From Xestospongia muta (lineage: Eukaryota > Porifera > Demospongiae > Haplosclerida > Petrosiidae): a stretch of 64,000 nt of DNA. Shown one piece after another: positions 11,561-21,766 of this stretch; positions within the stretch are counted from its first letter, which is position 1, and each line of letters begins with the position of its first letter. The position numbers and the translations under genes were made by a program. The notes beneath the pieces are model-generated. The model made no database searches. It saw only the letters and a list, made by a program, of their open reading frames with translations, and had not been told where the DNA came from. The DNA lies in contig OY848917.1 in the NCBI GenBank assembly GCA_963693285.1, positions 26,847,745-26,911,744 on the forward strand, read 5' to 3'.

Positions 11561-12986
11561 AACTGCTAACTTTATTATAATGATGGAAAATCTCCTTTTT
11601 TGAGTATACTCAGTCTAAGAAGTCACTAAGAGCTGATTACTTAAATAAACTAAAAAAAGTAATGTTTTCTTTAAGTGAATGTCAAACACACTTGCAATAA
11701 TCCATTATTGTATTATTCTATAACCATCTGTTCATGTATGATTATGTTCCTACTTTTATATTCTCAACTAAGTTTATTTTCTTTATGAGTTTATTAAGTA
11801 AACTATGCAATTATTATTATTCAATTTCTTACTAGGAAATATGTTTGTAATTATGTCATAAATAACAAAGCATCTTTTTAATTGTCTGTTTGTTTAGCAT
11901 ATGTCTTAAATATGCTCAATTACAAAGGTATTATAACATCAAAAATAACAATGACATTCATTTTGTACTAATGAACACTGTGACAGTTACAAAGCTTTTA
12001 ACGTTGTTCACTATTAAAGTAAAAGGTAAATGCCATTCTTCGTTTTAAGTTCAAGACCTATTGAATTCAGGTGCTATGTAGCTTATTCCTATAGGCTGAG
12101 ATATAATGCTGTAAGTGTCAATTTAAATTGAACAGAGTATAAGAGTAAGAACAAGCCAATCCGTGACACGCCTATGTAAAGAAGACAGCTAAGTAATTAA
12201 TTAAGTACATTCATAACTGAGGCACTTAGGTCAGCAAGGGAATTTGGGATTTCCTCCAGTGACATCTGAGAAGACAATCTTCAGGTAGGTATAAAAATGA
12301 ATCTAAGTAGAACAACTGACTATGCATATACCAATAGAAATCAACAAGAAAGATAGGAAAAACAATGTATATATAATTTGTAGGAAAAACAATATATATA
12401 TAATTACATTGATGGTACATCATTTTGTCATTATTATTACAATCATTGGATTAGTGTAAGTTAATAACCAACATAAAAACCCAAAAAAAACAATTGTCTG
12501 TAAAACAAGTTATTTTCTATATTGATTCTAATAAAGAGTGGTAAAATACCATCAAAGAAACAACAATACTACATTAATTGGTAATTTTTAACTATTGTAA
12601 ACCATCCATTTTCCAAACGTTAAAAAGTGAAAATTTTTACTGTGATATTCAGTGCAAAAATTAACAATAGTGTAATATAAATAATTATTTATAATTATTT
12701 TCCTTTCAGATGCATGGATAAGAGAAAAGTCAGACTGTACTATAGAAAGCACAGGTCAATATATTAGATCTAGCTGATGGTCATTGTGACAATTTTATAG
12801 GAACTAGTACTAGTGACTTGGATAATTATTCCATTAAATATTTGATCAGAAATGTACTGATGCACAATGGGATTGCTTGAGCAACCAATCAATGCTTGAA
12901 TAAAACTATATACACCATATACGTCCTGATGTTATGGTATTTCCTCCATGTCCTCTCCCTTCTTGTTGTCATATTCTTACAATTAT

Positions 12987-13027
12987 CTTGTTCAAGAGCA
13001 GATGACAGTCATCTGCTCTTGAACAAG
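12987..13027. repeat. 41-bp perfect palindrome (20-1-20)
   Basis: Two 20-base arms starting CTTGTTCAAGAGCAG, exactly inverted around a single A at 13007. It could extrude a cruciform or fold as an RNA hairpin. It is conserved at 17259-17300 with one arm mismatch and a 2-base spacer, so it predates the tandem duplication. Confidence 0.9.
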
Positions 13028-13403
13028 TTGTATTGGCTCATTGGTGTGTGCATTGGTTCATTTACTATCTTTCTTGTTAATTTATACAACAGACTTGTGT
13101 TTAAAAGGTTCTAGAGTGAAATGAAGGAGTGGTATAGGTATGGAGGATGGTACAGGCCTTCCTCCATTGGAACTTTAAGATATTAACTTGACTTCTATTA
13201 TTTATGTATTTACTAATTTATTTATTAATTTCTCTAAAGTAGTAAAATAAATATATATATAATTAGTAATGTTGTTCTAGTTTGCTCAAATGGGACCAGT
13301 TTTATTCTTGGCCCTTAGTTCTAGTTATTTAAACAGGCTTTTGTTCACCAATGTCGGTAATTAGTACACAACAGTCATTAATGAGATTCATAGTACTTCA
13401 CTG

Positions 13404-13473
13404 CCGTGCCCCACAAGACCCTAAAGACAAAATCGTATGTAGATATAAAAGAAAACCAAGACAACCTCGGATA
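13404..13473 (+). promoter_or_regulatory. Candidate Pol III type 3 promoter, copy 1
   Basis: A TATAAAA at 13444-13450 lies 31 bases before the first base of the terminal stem of the candidate ncRNA, the TATA spacing of U6-type promoters. The preceding block (CCACAAGACCCTAAAGAC and neighbours) is conserved in copy 2 and sits where a proximal sequence element would be expected. TATA and spacing are seen; Pol III use is inference. Confidence 0.4.
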
Positions 13474-13833
13474 GGTTGTGTTGTGGGGCAGCGTCTCCGA
13501 TGCATTTAAATTGACCTCTGAGATGGTTACCAGCATACTATTCGAAAGGCGAACTAGGATACGGCTGGTAGTCTCCCTTTAAACGTGACGAGGTCCGGAG
13601 CATTGTGGTCCCGGTTTAGTAATGACAATGATTTCCTCGAAGCTCGAAACCCAGTACGGCTGGTTGGAAGTTAGGGCGAAGTTCCAGCCAGGATTACCTC
13701 GTCTTCGGACGATGGTTACCAAGCCACGGTGGCGGTCCTAGCTAGCAATAGCAGGGAATCCTGGAGCCTAAGTGGAAGAAGCCTCTGTGGATGTGAGTCA
13801 GAGAACGATCGTTTGGGCAACACAACATTTTTT
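13474..13833 (+). ncRNA. Candidate structured Pol III ncRNA, copy 1
   Basis: A ~355-nt block clearly richer in G+C than its surroundings. Its ends form a 9-bp stem: GTTGTGTTG (13475-13483) with CAACACAAC (13818-13826), followed after one base by T6 (13828-13833), a Pol III-type terminator. Internal hairpins: TCGTC-TTCG-GACGA (13699-13712), a classic cUUCGg tetraloop, with flanking ACC/GGT able to extend it, and GCTA-GCAA-TAGC (13741-13752), a GNRA loop. No long ORF is present. Compared with copy 2 it lacks about ten bases that there form a third hairpin, so this copy may be degenerating. It is not recognisable as tRNA, 5S, U6, SRP, 7SK, RNase P or MRP RNA. An alternative is a SINE: weak A- and B-box-like motifs lie at 13598 and 13641. 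Confidence 0.45.
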
Positions 13834-13894
13834 CTATAATTTTATTCAATAAAACACATAACACTACAATTGTAATAAATCCATCATATATACA

Positions 13895-14113
13895 TTACCT
13901 ATAAAATACATGGTACGAAATGAGTGGAATATTTATTATTGTATTTATAATATGAACCATTTCATTTACATCATGAAAACAATGAATGTATTCAATAGAT
14001 TTTTGCTGTGTATGTACACGTGTTTTGTATCTTGCATAACTATGATAGGAGATTGCCAAAGCAAACAATAACAAGCTAAACCAACACAGCAATCTTGCAT
14101 CTTTAGATGACAA
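13895..14113 (-). CDS. Small ORF with N-terminal membrane helix, divergent from 7TM copy 2
   Basis: A 72-codon frame on the minus strand, starting 220 bp upstream of and divergent from 7TM copy 2. It begins MSSKDARLLCWFSLLLFALA, a likely signal anchor or signal peptide, followed by a His/Tyr-containing tail. A TATATA element lies about 25 bases upstream of the ATG, and an AATAAA follows the stop on the minus strand (near 13845). The frame is intact in the second copy at 18176-18394, with the few differences mostly amino-acid-changing. Copy 1 of the array lacks it because the array boundary falls between. No homolog is recognised; it may be non-coding sequence with a chance frame. Confidence 0.4.
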   Translation of the reverse strand: MSSKDARLLCWFSLLLFALAISYHSYARYKTRVHTQQKSIEYIHCFHDVNEMVHIINTIINIPLISYHVFYR

Positions 14114-14214
14114 GTCGTAATTAATCTATATATAACTTAAAACAACACGTAGTCTATATCTATGGCTACTCTTAATACTTTTGCACCACACCCATTAATG
14201 ATGTAGTTATCAGA

Positions 14215-14222
14215 TGACGTCA
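14215..14222. promoter_or_regulatory. CRE (ATF/CREB-type site), 7TM gene 2
   Basis: TGACGTCA 110 bp upstream of the 7TM ATG and about 100 bp from the divergent small ORF, so it could serve both. The CACCACACCC box is about 25 bp away. Confidence 0.6.
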
Positions 14223-14332
14223 AAGTATCCAGGAAGACTGTTACTTTGGATGTCAACTGCGTAACAAATCTGGTCAACTTCAAAAATAACTGTGTAACAA
14301 GTTCTTTGAAGTCTGGTACTTCGTCGCAAACA

Positions 14333-15624
14333 ATGGAAGATCCAACTATAAAAACAGTAAGTATACGTAATGTATAACATAATATAGCTTAGTACAGTAT
14401 GGTAGAGTATATATACTATATATATAATCTTAATATTCAATATGACATTTGTACTAAACATATATTTAATTTTGATATGCTCTTTTAATGTTTCAGTTTA
14501 AGGTCCATCTACCTAAGCTGGACAAGCACTACAAAATTGTTATCTTTTTTATGACAGCGCTAAACACAATGCTTAGTCATTTAATATCCTTACTTCCTAT
14601 TCCAACACGCAATGCAGCTATTGGATCAGTTACAGTGCTGGTATGGTGTTTAAGTATGTACATGTTAGTGTCTCTTATTATGACAATTGTGGAACTTTAC
14701 GTTACTAGAAAAAAAATCAAACAAGTCAGTAAAATGGTAATAGCATTAAAAGGTGTAAAAGCTATGTCTTCATTCTCTGGAGGTCTGTTTTACTATTTTG
14801 CAGACAATGTTCCTATATTTGTATACAAGTACAGCGAAACATTTGGATGTGACAGACGCTGTGAAAATAAATTTGCAACAGTAGGCATTGTCTTTGGTAT
14901 TACTGCATTGCTTTTTTATACAGCCATTCCTATACTAACAAAGAGATGGATGAAAATTTATATGTTAAAAATCACCGGTAATAACATTTCAAACATCAAG
15001 ACGAAAAAGAAAGTAGAAAATTTTCAAGCAGTTTGCAAAATGACTACAGAAACTTTAGTCCAAATAGTTACTCTTGATACATGGCTAACTCCAATTGCTA
15101 ATCTCTCACTACAAAGTCCAGAATTTTGTCCTGAAAGAGAAATTTTAGCAGCCTGGATGGCATATGTAATATACTTAGTACTTTGGACAGTAATTTTTGT
15201 TTCTGATGCTTTTAAAGCCATTTTGTTGATAAATAAGAGGAAGAATGTTGCACTAGTTATAATTTTCATGCTTCTTTTGTGGTTTTCATCAGCACTTTTC
15301 CCGCTTGTCAACAATCAACAACCACTGGGATGTGCTACTCATTGCGATTTTTCGGTAAAGAACACAACTATCAATGATATCAACTGCAAAGAAACAAGCA
15401 ATCACGGTATACAATTTAGTTTTCTAGTTTTAATAGAAAGCATTACAGTATTTATGCTAACAGTTCTAATTATTAATTTTTTTATCAAACACAAAGCTTC
15501 CTCTAAGGCACAACCAAACATAACCAGAACTGTTCATAATGAGATGGAAGACAAAGCCAGTGCCATTAAATACGAACTATCGGACAAGGATCAACTCAAT
15601 AATGACGATGTGGCAAAATTATAG
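14333..15624 (+). CDS. Seven-TM membrane protein, tandem copy 2 (2 exons)
   Basis: Exons 14333-14356 (MEDPTIKT, GTAAGT) and 14497-15624, phase 0, 383 residues, intron 140 bp. It is very close to copy 1. Differences cluster in the N-terminal PKLDKHYKIVIFFMTAL stretch, the TM4-TM5 loop (two residues shorter: MLKITGNNISNIKTKKK) and the tail (ASAIKYELSDKDQLNNDD). All loop cysteines, the FADNVP segment and the NTT sequon are kept. The frame is intact and looks functional. The promoter region has CRE and CACCC boxes and is shared with a divergent small ORF. Confidence 0.8.
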
Positions 15625-17674
15625 CTGCAGTTTGACTAACATAAGTCTTCCTATGTGTTGTTTGCTTTCTTATTTATTTGTAATAACATTTATTGATTAA
15701 TTTTTATTGTAACATGCTCTTTTTACACAATTTTCTAAGCAATGAGTAATTTCAAGCCACTATATCAAATATGCTATTGTCTCTCTTCCAATGTCAATAT
15801 CATAAACTCTATAAGGATGCATAATATCTAAAGTATTGATTTATAATTAGATATGTAATATATATGTATCTAATGATGTGTCATATAACAAAGTATATAG
15901 AATTAATATTGTTGTCAAATAAGAAATGTGATTTACTTAATTAATATTATAGCATATATATACCTAACTGCTAACTTTATTATAATGATGGAAAATCTCC
16001 TTTTTTGAGTATACTCAGTCTAAGAAGTCACTAAGAGCTGATTACTTAAATAAATAAAGTAATGTTTCCTTTAAGCGAATGTCAATTATTATTATCAAAC
16101 TTCTTACTAGGAAATATGTTTATAATTATGTCATAAATAACAAAGCATCTTTTTAATTGTCTGTTTGTTTAGCATATGTCTTAAATATGCTCAAAGGTAT
16201 TATAACATCAAAAATTAACAATGACAATCATTTTGTATTAATGAACACTGGGACAGTTACAAAGCTTTTAACATTATTCACTATTATATTAAGAAGTAAA
16301 TGTCATTCTTCGCTTTAAGTTCAAGACCTATTGAATTCAGGTGCTATGTAGCTTATTCCTATAGGCTGAGATATAATGCTGTAAGTGTCAATTTAAATTG
16401 AACAGAGTATAAGAGTAAGAACAAGCCAATCCGTGACACGCCTATGTAAAGAAGACAGCTAAGTAATTAATTAAGTACATTCATAACTGAGGCACTTAGG
16501 TCAGCAAGGGAATTTGGGATTTCCTCCAGTGACATCTGAGAAGACAATCTTCAGGTAGGTATAAAAATGAATCTAAGTAGAACAACTGACTATGCATATA
16601 CCAATAGAAATCAACAAGAAAGATAGCCTAGCTCTTGTAGGAAAAACAATGTATATATAATATACATTGATGGTACATCATTTTGTCATTATTATTACAA
16701 TCATTGGATTAGTGTAAGTTAGCCGACATAAAAACCCAAAAAACAATTGTCTGTAAAACAAGTTATTTTCTACATTGATTCTAATAAAGAGTGGTAAAAT
16801 ACCATCAAAGAAACATCAATACTACATTAATTGATAATTTTTAACTAATGGAAATACTGCAACTAATGTAAACCATCCATTTCCAAACGTTAAAAAGTGA
16901 AATGTTTTCCTGTGATATTCTGTGCAAAAATTAACAATAGTGTAATATAAATAATTATTTATAATTATTTTCCTTTCAGATGCTTGGATAAGAGAAAAGT
17001 CAGACTGTACTATAGAAAGCACAGGTCAATATATTAGATTTAGCTGATGGTCATTGTGACAATTTTATAGGAACTAGTACTAGTGACTTGGATAATTATT
17101 CCACTAAATATTTGATCAGAAATGTAATGATATGCACAATAGGATTGCTTGAGCAAGCAATCAATGCTTGAATAAAACTATATACACCATATACGTCCTG
17201 ATGTCATGGTATCTCCCCTATATTTTCTCCCTTCTTGTTGTCATATTCTTACAATTATCTTGTTCAAGACCAGATGACAGGTCATCTGCTCTTGAACAAG
17301 TTGTATTAGTTCATTGGTATATACATTGGTTCAGTTACTATCTTTCTTGTTAATTTATACAACAGACTTGTGTTTAAAGGTTCTAGAGTGAAATGGAGGA
17401 GTGGTATAAGTATGGAGGATGGTGCAGGCCTTCTTCTCTTGGAACTTTAAGATATTAACTTGACTTCTATTATTTATTATTTACTAATTTATTTATTAAT
17501 TGCTCTAAAGTAGTAAAATAAATATATATATTATAATTAGTACTGTTGTTCTAGTTAGCTTAAATGGGACCAGTTTTATTCTTGGCCCTTAGTTTTAGTT
17601 ATTTAAACAGGCTTTGTTCACCGATGTCGGTAATCAGTACATAATAGTCGTTAATGAGATTCATAGTGCTTCTG
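15625..17674. other. Spacer of tandem unit 2
   Basis: Homologous to 11189-13403 with small deletions (for example the TA run and the 11690-11815 stretch). No gene is supported. The frame that is open at 12896-13114 in unit 1 is frameshifted here (17168-17353), which argues against coding. Confidence 0.6.
17259..17300. repeat. 42-bp imperfect palindrome, copy 2
   Basis: Homolog of the 12987-13027 palindrome: 20-base arms with one mismatch (AAGACC against the complement of AAGAGC) around a 2-base spacer at 17279-17280. Confidence 0.85.
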
Positions 17675-17744
17675 CCGCGCCCACCAAGACCCTGAAGACA
17701 AAATCGTACGTAGATATAAAAGAAAACCAAGACAACTTTGGATA
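17675..17744 (+). promoter_or_regulatory. Candidate Pol III type 3 promoter, copy 2
   Basis: TATAAAA at 17715-17721, again exactly 31 bases before the terminal stem (17746), preceded by the conserved CCACCAAGACCCTGAAGAC block. Retention of spacing between copies that differ elsewhere supports a promoter. Confidence 0.4.
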
Positions 17745-18114
17745 GGTTGTGTTGTGGGCCAGCATCTGCGATGCATCTAAATTGACCTCTGAGATGGTTA
17801 CCAGCATACTCGTAAGAGTATCCGAAAGGCAGACTAGGATACGGCTTGTAGTCTCCCTTTAAACGTGAAGAGGTTCAGAGCATTGTGGTCCCGGTTTAGT
17901 AATGACGATGATTTCCCCGAAGCTCGAAACCCAGTACGGCTGGTTTTGAAGTTAGGGCGAAGTTCCAACTAGGATTACCTCGTCTTCGGACGATGGTTAC
18001 CAAGCCATGTTGGCGGTCCTAGCTAGGAATAGCAGGGAATTCTGGAGCCTAAGTGGAAGAAGCCTCAGTGGATGTGAGTCAGAGAACAATCGTTTGGGCA
18101 ACACAACATTTTTT
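17745..18114 (+). ncRNA. Candidate structured Pol III ncRNA, copy 2
   Basis: Same organisation as copy 1: terminal stem GTTGTGTTG (17746-17754) with CAACACAAC (18099-18107), then T6 at 18109-18114. Hairpins: ATACTC-GTAA-GAGTAT (17806-17821), perfect 6-bp stem with GNRA loop; AGACTA/TAGTCT (17831-17836 with 17849-17854); TCGTC-TTCG-GACGA (17980-17993); GCTA-GGAA-TAGC (18022-18033). In the last one the loop differs from copy 1 (GCAA there) but stays GNRA with the stem intact. This copy looks more complete than copy 1. Identity is unknown; SINE origin is the main alternative. Confidence 0.5.
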
Positions 18115-18175
18115 AAATAAATCTATTCAATAAAACACATAACACTACAATTGTAATAAATCCATCATATATACA

Positions 18176-18394
18176 TTACCTATAAAATTCATGGTACAAA
18201 ATGAGTGGAATATTTATTATTGTATTTATAATATGAACCATTTCATTCACATCATGAAAACAATGAATGTATTCAATAGATTTTTGCTGTGTATGTACAC
18301 GTGTTTTGTATCTTGTATAACTATGATAGGAGATTGCCAAAGCAAACAATAACAAGCTAAACCAACACAGCAATCTTGCATCTTTAGATGACAA
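18176..18394 (-). CDS. Small ORF with N-terminal membrane helix, divergent from 7TM copy 3
   Basis: A 72-codon paralog of the frame at 13895-14113, with the same start, length and stop and three amino-acid changes (Ala to Thr before RYKT, Ser to Leu and Val to Glu near the C-terminus). Same TATATA upstream and AATAAA downstream. An intact frame in both copies is weak evidence of coding, given how recent the duplication appears. Confidence 0.4.
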   Translation of the reverse strand: MSSKDARLLCWFSLLLFALAISYHSYTRYKTRVHTQQKSIEYIHCFHDVNEMVHIINTIINIPLILYHEFYR

Positions 18395-18495
18395 GTCGTA
18401 ATTAATCTATATATAACTTAAAACAACACGTAGTCTATATCTATGGCTACTCTTAATGCTTTTGCACCACACCCATTAATGTTGGAGTTATCAGA

Positions 18496-18503
18496 TGACG
18501 TCA
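18496..18503. promoter_or_regulatory. CRE (ATF/CREB-type site), 7TM gene 3
   Basis: TGACGTCA 109 bp upstream of the ATG, third occurrence at the same relative position, with the CACCACACCC box upstream. Confidence 0.6.
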
Positions 18504-18612
18504 AAGTATCCAGGAAGACTGTTACCTTGGATGTCAACTGCGTAACAAATCTGGTCAACTTAAAAACAACTGTGTAACAAGTTCTTTGAAGTCTGGTACT
18601 TCGTCGCAAACA

Positions 18613-19846
18613 ATGGAAGATCCAACTATAAGAACAGTAAGTATACATAATGTATAACATAATATAGCTTAGTACAGTATGGTAGAGTACATATACTATA
18701 TAATCTTAATATTCAATATGACATTTGTACTAAACATATATTTAATTTTGATATGCTCTTTTAATGTTTCAGTTTAAGGTCCACCTACCTAAGCTGGACA
18801 AGCACTACAAAATTGTTATCTTTTTTATGACAGCGCTAAACACAATGCTTAGTCATTTAATATCCTTACTTCCTATTCCAACACGCAATGCAGCTATTGG
18901 ATCAGTTACAGTGCTGGTATGGTGTTTAAGTATGTACATGTTAGTGTCTCTTATTATGACAATTGTGGAACTTTACGTTACTAGAAAAAAAATCAAACAA
19001 GTCAGTAAAATGGTAATAGCATTAAAAGGTGTAAAAGCTCTGTCTTCATTCTCTGGAGGTCTGTTTTACTATTTTGCAGACAATGTTCCTATATTTGTAT
19101 ACAAGTACAGCAAAACATTTGGATGTGACAGAGATTGTGAAAATAAATTTGCAACAGTAGGCATTGTCTTTGGTATTACTGCATTGCTTTTTTATACAGC
19201 CATTCCTATACTAACAAAAAGATGGATGAAAGTTTATATGTTAAAAATCACCGGTAATAACATTTCAAACATCAAGACGAAAAAGAAAGTAGAAAATTTT
19301 CAAGCAGTTTGCAAAATGACTACTGAAACTTTAGTCCAAATAGTTACTCTTGATACATGGCTAACTCCAATTGCTAATCTCTCACTACAAACTCCAGAAT
19401 TTTGTCCTGAAAGAGAAATCCTAGCAGCCTGGATGGCATATGTAATATATTTAGTACTTTGGACAGTAATTTTTGTTTCTGATTCTTTTAAAGCCATTTT
19501 GTTGATAAATAAGAGGAAGAATGTTGCTTTAGTTATAATTTTCATGCTTCTTTTGTGGCTTTCATCAGCACTTTTCCCGCTTGTCAACAATCAACAACCA
19601 CTGGGATGTGCCAGTCATTGTGATTTTTCAGTGAAGAACACAACTATCAATGACATCAACTGCAAAGAAACAAGCAATCACAGTATACAATTTAGTTTTC
19701 TAGTTTTAATAGAAAGCATAACAGTAATGATGTTAACAGTTTTAATTATTAATTTTTTTGTTAAACACAAAGCTACCTATAAAGCACAGCAACAAACAAA
19801 CAGTACTGTAGAAATTGCAATGAAAGACGAACTCAGTGCCATATAA
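18613..19846 (+). CDS. Seven-TM membrane protein, tandem copy 3 (2 exons)
   Basis: Exons 18613-18636 (MEDPTIRT, GTAAGT) and 18773-19846, phase 0, 365 residues. The membrane part is nearly identical to copies 1 and 2 (TM3-TM4 loop FGCDRDCEN, TM6-TM7 loop GCASHC). The C-terminal tail is different: after KHKATYKAQQQTNS it stops at GCCATATAA, where the paralogs continue with AIKYELSDKDQLNND. The lost ~18 codons are still recognisable downstream (19848-19908), so the tail was shortened by a premature stop. The gene otherwise looks functional. Confidence 0.8.
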
Positions 19847-20961
19847 ATTCAAACCCAAGGAAACAGATCAACCCAATAAGAGTGATAATCTGGATATGAC
19901 AATATTATAGCTGTAGTTTGACTAATACAAGTCTTCTTATATGTTGTTTGCTTTCTTATTTGTTTATAATAACATTATTAAAACATTTATTCGTTAATTA
20001 TTATTGTAACATGTTCTTTTTACACAATTTTCTAAGCAATCAGTAATTTACACCCACTATATCAAATATGTTATTGATAAACAGTCACATGGTATATAGG
20101 CTAAGAGGTGACCTTGTAATTGTAAAGTGATCTATTAGTACATAAAAAGAGAATAACAGCACTGGATCTTAATCATTAACAATTAGTTACATAAACAGTC
20201 AATTCTATATTACATTATATAATTATAACTATATAATTTATTGCTGATTTGATAATTATGAAATCAGTATTACGTTTACTTTTTTGCGTCTAATGATTTT
20301 GCTAAATGTTCATAAATGTAAAACTACATATTGATTATATCTAGCTATTAATATACCATTTACATTGTATGTCTGTTGTGATCAGTAGCTATCTGTAAAT
20401 AGGATATAAGATGACCTTGTAGTTGTCAAGTGATATTTTAGTAGGTATACATAATAAGATAGTAACAGCACTGAACCGTGATCTTTATTAGTTCTAGTAC
20501 ATAAGCAATCAAAACAATAACATGTTTACTCTTTCGCATCAAATAACTTTGCTAAATGCATCTGTGTATAAACATATATTAATTAAATCAACCTATTTAA
20601 CTTATACAGTGATATTGTCTTTACATCCACTACTACTAATACATGGTTTATGTATTGGCTGTGATCACTTTAAAATAATGTTCTCATCACATGTCTGTTG
20701 TTACAAGCAGTCACATAGTAAGTTGTGTAAGAGATGACCTGTACACTTTTTGTAATTGTCATGTGATCTGTCATTATATATACATAAACGTTAACAGTTT
20801 GTATAATAGAAAGATAAATTTATAGTTAATATACTCATTCACCAACAATAACACTGTAAATAGAACATTGTAGTACAAATAATTGAGAAGACATATTACA
20901 CTACTATTACTTATAAGATAAGACATATAAATGATGTGATCAGCAAACATTGTCAAAATGA
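19847..20961. repeat. Spacer with dispersed GGTGACCTTGTAATTG-type repeats; start of unit A
   Basis: No gene. The 3' flank of 7TM copy 3 is followed from about 20100 by three imperfect repeats (about 20100, 20405, 20690) built around GAGGTGACCTTGTAATTGT, TGATCTATTAGTACATAAAA and ATAGTAACAGCACTGAACC. The same blocks start unit B (33650) and unit C (44893), and a diverged form lies in the beta-helix 3' flank (about 28200-28350). The left edge of the segmental duplication falls here. Confidence 0.6.
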
Positions 20962-21721
20962 AAGGCACTAAAGTGCCGAACCTCGCTGTAGTTTCTAAGT
21001 TATTTATAAATTCTATGCCAGCTTAGGACCAGCTATGATGTTGTTATTGCAAGAAAATTTATTAACATTCCAGAAGGTGTGGTTATAAAATGTAAGCTTT
21101 GTCATTCTGTATATGCTCATTAATTGTGGCTTGATTTCTAGCTTTGCCATGTTTGTGAAGCAGTAACTGAGGAAGTGATAGTATCATTCAATTCCCAAGG
21201 AAGATTAAGTGCTAATTTCGTGATGAAAAGTTTCTCTGAGTCTTTACATGACCCTTTTCATATACAAAATTTATTGTAACTTGAAGATGAAACGTTCTTT
21301 GGAAACGTCCCGTAGTACAAATATAAATCGATATATTATCTATTAGTAGCAGTCTTTTCAGTGCTTGGAGACATTTCCTGAATGCGTTACTTCGGTCCAA
21401 GTCCACAAAACATTTTTCAGAACTTTTCTAACGATTACTTCGACCAACGGCCTTCTGTCTTGCTGATCCGTATTCCTCTGAAATTGTTTACAACATACTA
21501 AAAAATCTTCACGTTAAGTTTTTTACTTTTCGAGAAACGGCACTTGACCTCTGCAGCCTGAAAATTCTTTTGCGAGTTTTAAGCTTCTGTTTTCCTTGAC
21601 GATGTTCTTGATACTACTGTTGTAAAGTTCACATGATTTTCTATTCGTTGCTAAACGTTGGTAGCTGCTAATGCTTCGGTTGCCAAGTTATAGCAGTTCA
21701 AAAAAAATAACCCTGGTAACA

Positions 21722-21766
<45 letters not shown>

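Larger units (their letters stand above)
11189..13403. other. Spacer of tandem unit 1
   Basis: A 2.2-kb non-coding spacer repeated after copy 2 (15625-17674). Visible: a TA microsatellite, a near-perfect 41-bp palindrome, and a short exon-like stretch after CCTTTCAG at 12710-12776 that reads DAWIREKSDCTIESTGQYIR before a stop; it is conserved in copy 2 (16980-17046) but has no partner exons. Blocks of this spacer (11250-11700 and 12195-12310) recur in segmental units A and B. No gene is supported. Confidence 0.5.

Noticed and set aside
12896..13114. 72-codon plus-strand frame spanning the palindrome, with hydrophobic start
   Set aside because: It is frameshifted in the homologous spacer (17168-17353) and has no splice or promoter support.
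13598..13651. tRNA-like A box (GAGCATTGTGG) and B box (AGCTCGAAACC) 43 bases apart inside the candidate ncRNA
   Set aside because: Each misses several consensus bases, and no D-arm or T-arm pairing can be drawn, so this is not a tRNA. It is kept only as an argument for a possible SINE origin.
13474..13833. Identity as RNase P, RNase MRP, SRP, 7SK or telomerase RNA
   Set aside because: I could not find the expected conserved cores (for example GAAAGUCCCC-like CR-I in the 5' part, an SRP helix 8 motif, or a CTAACCC template).
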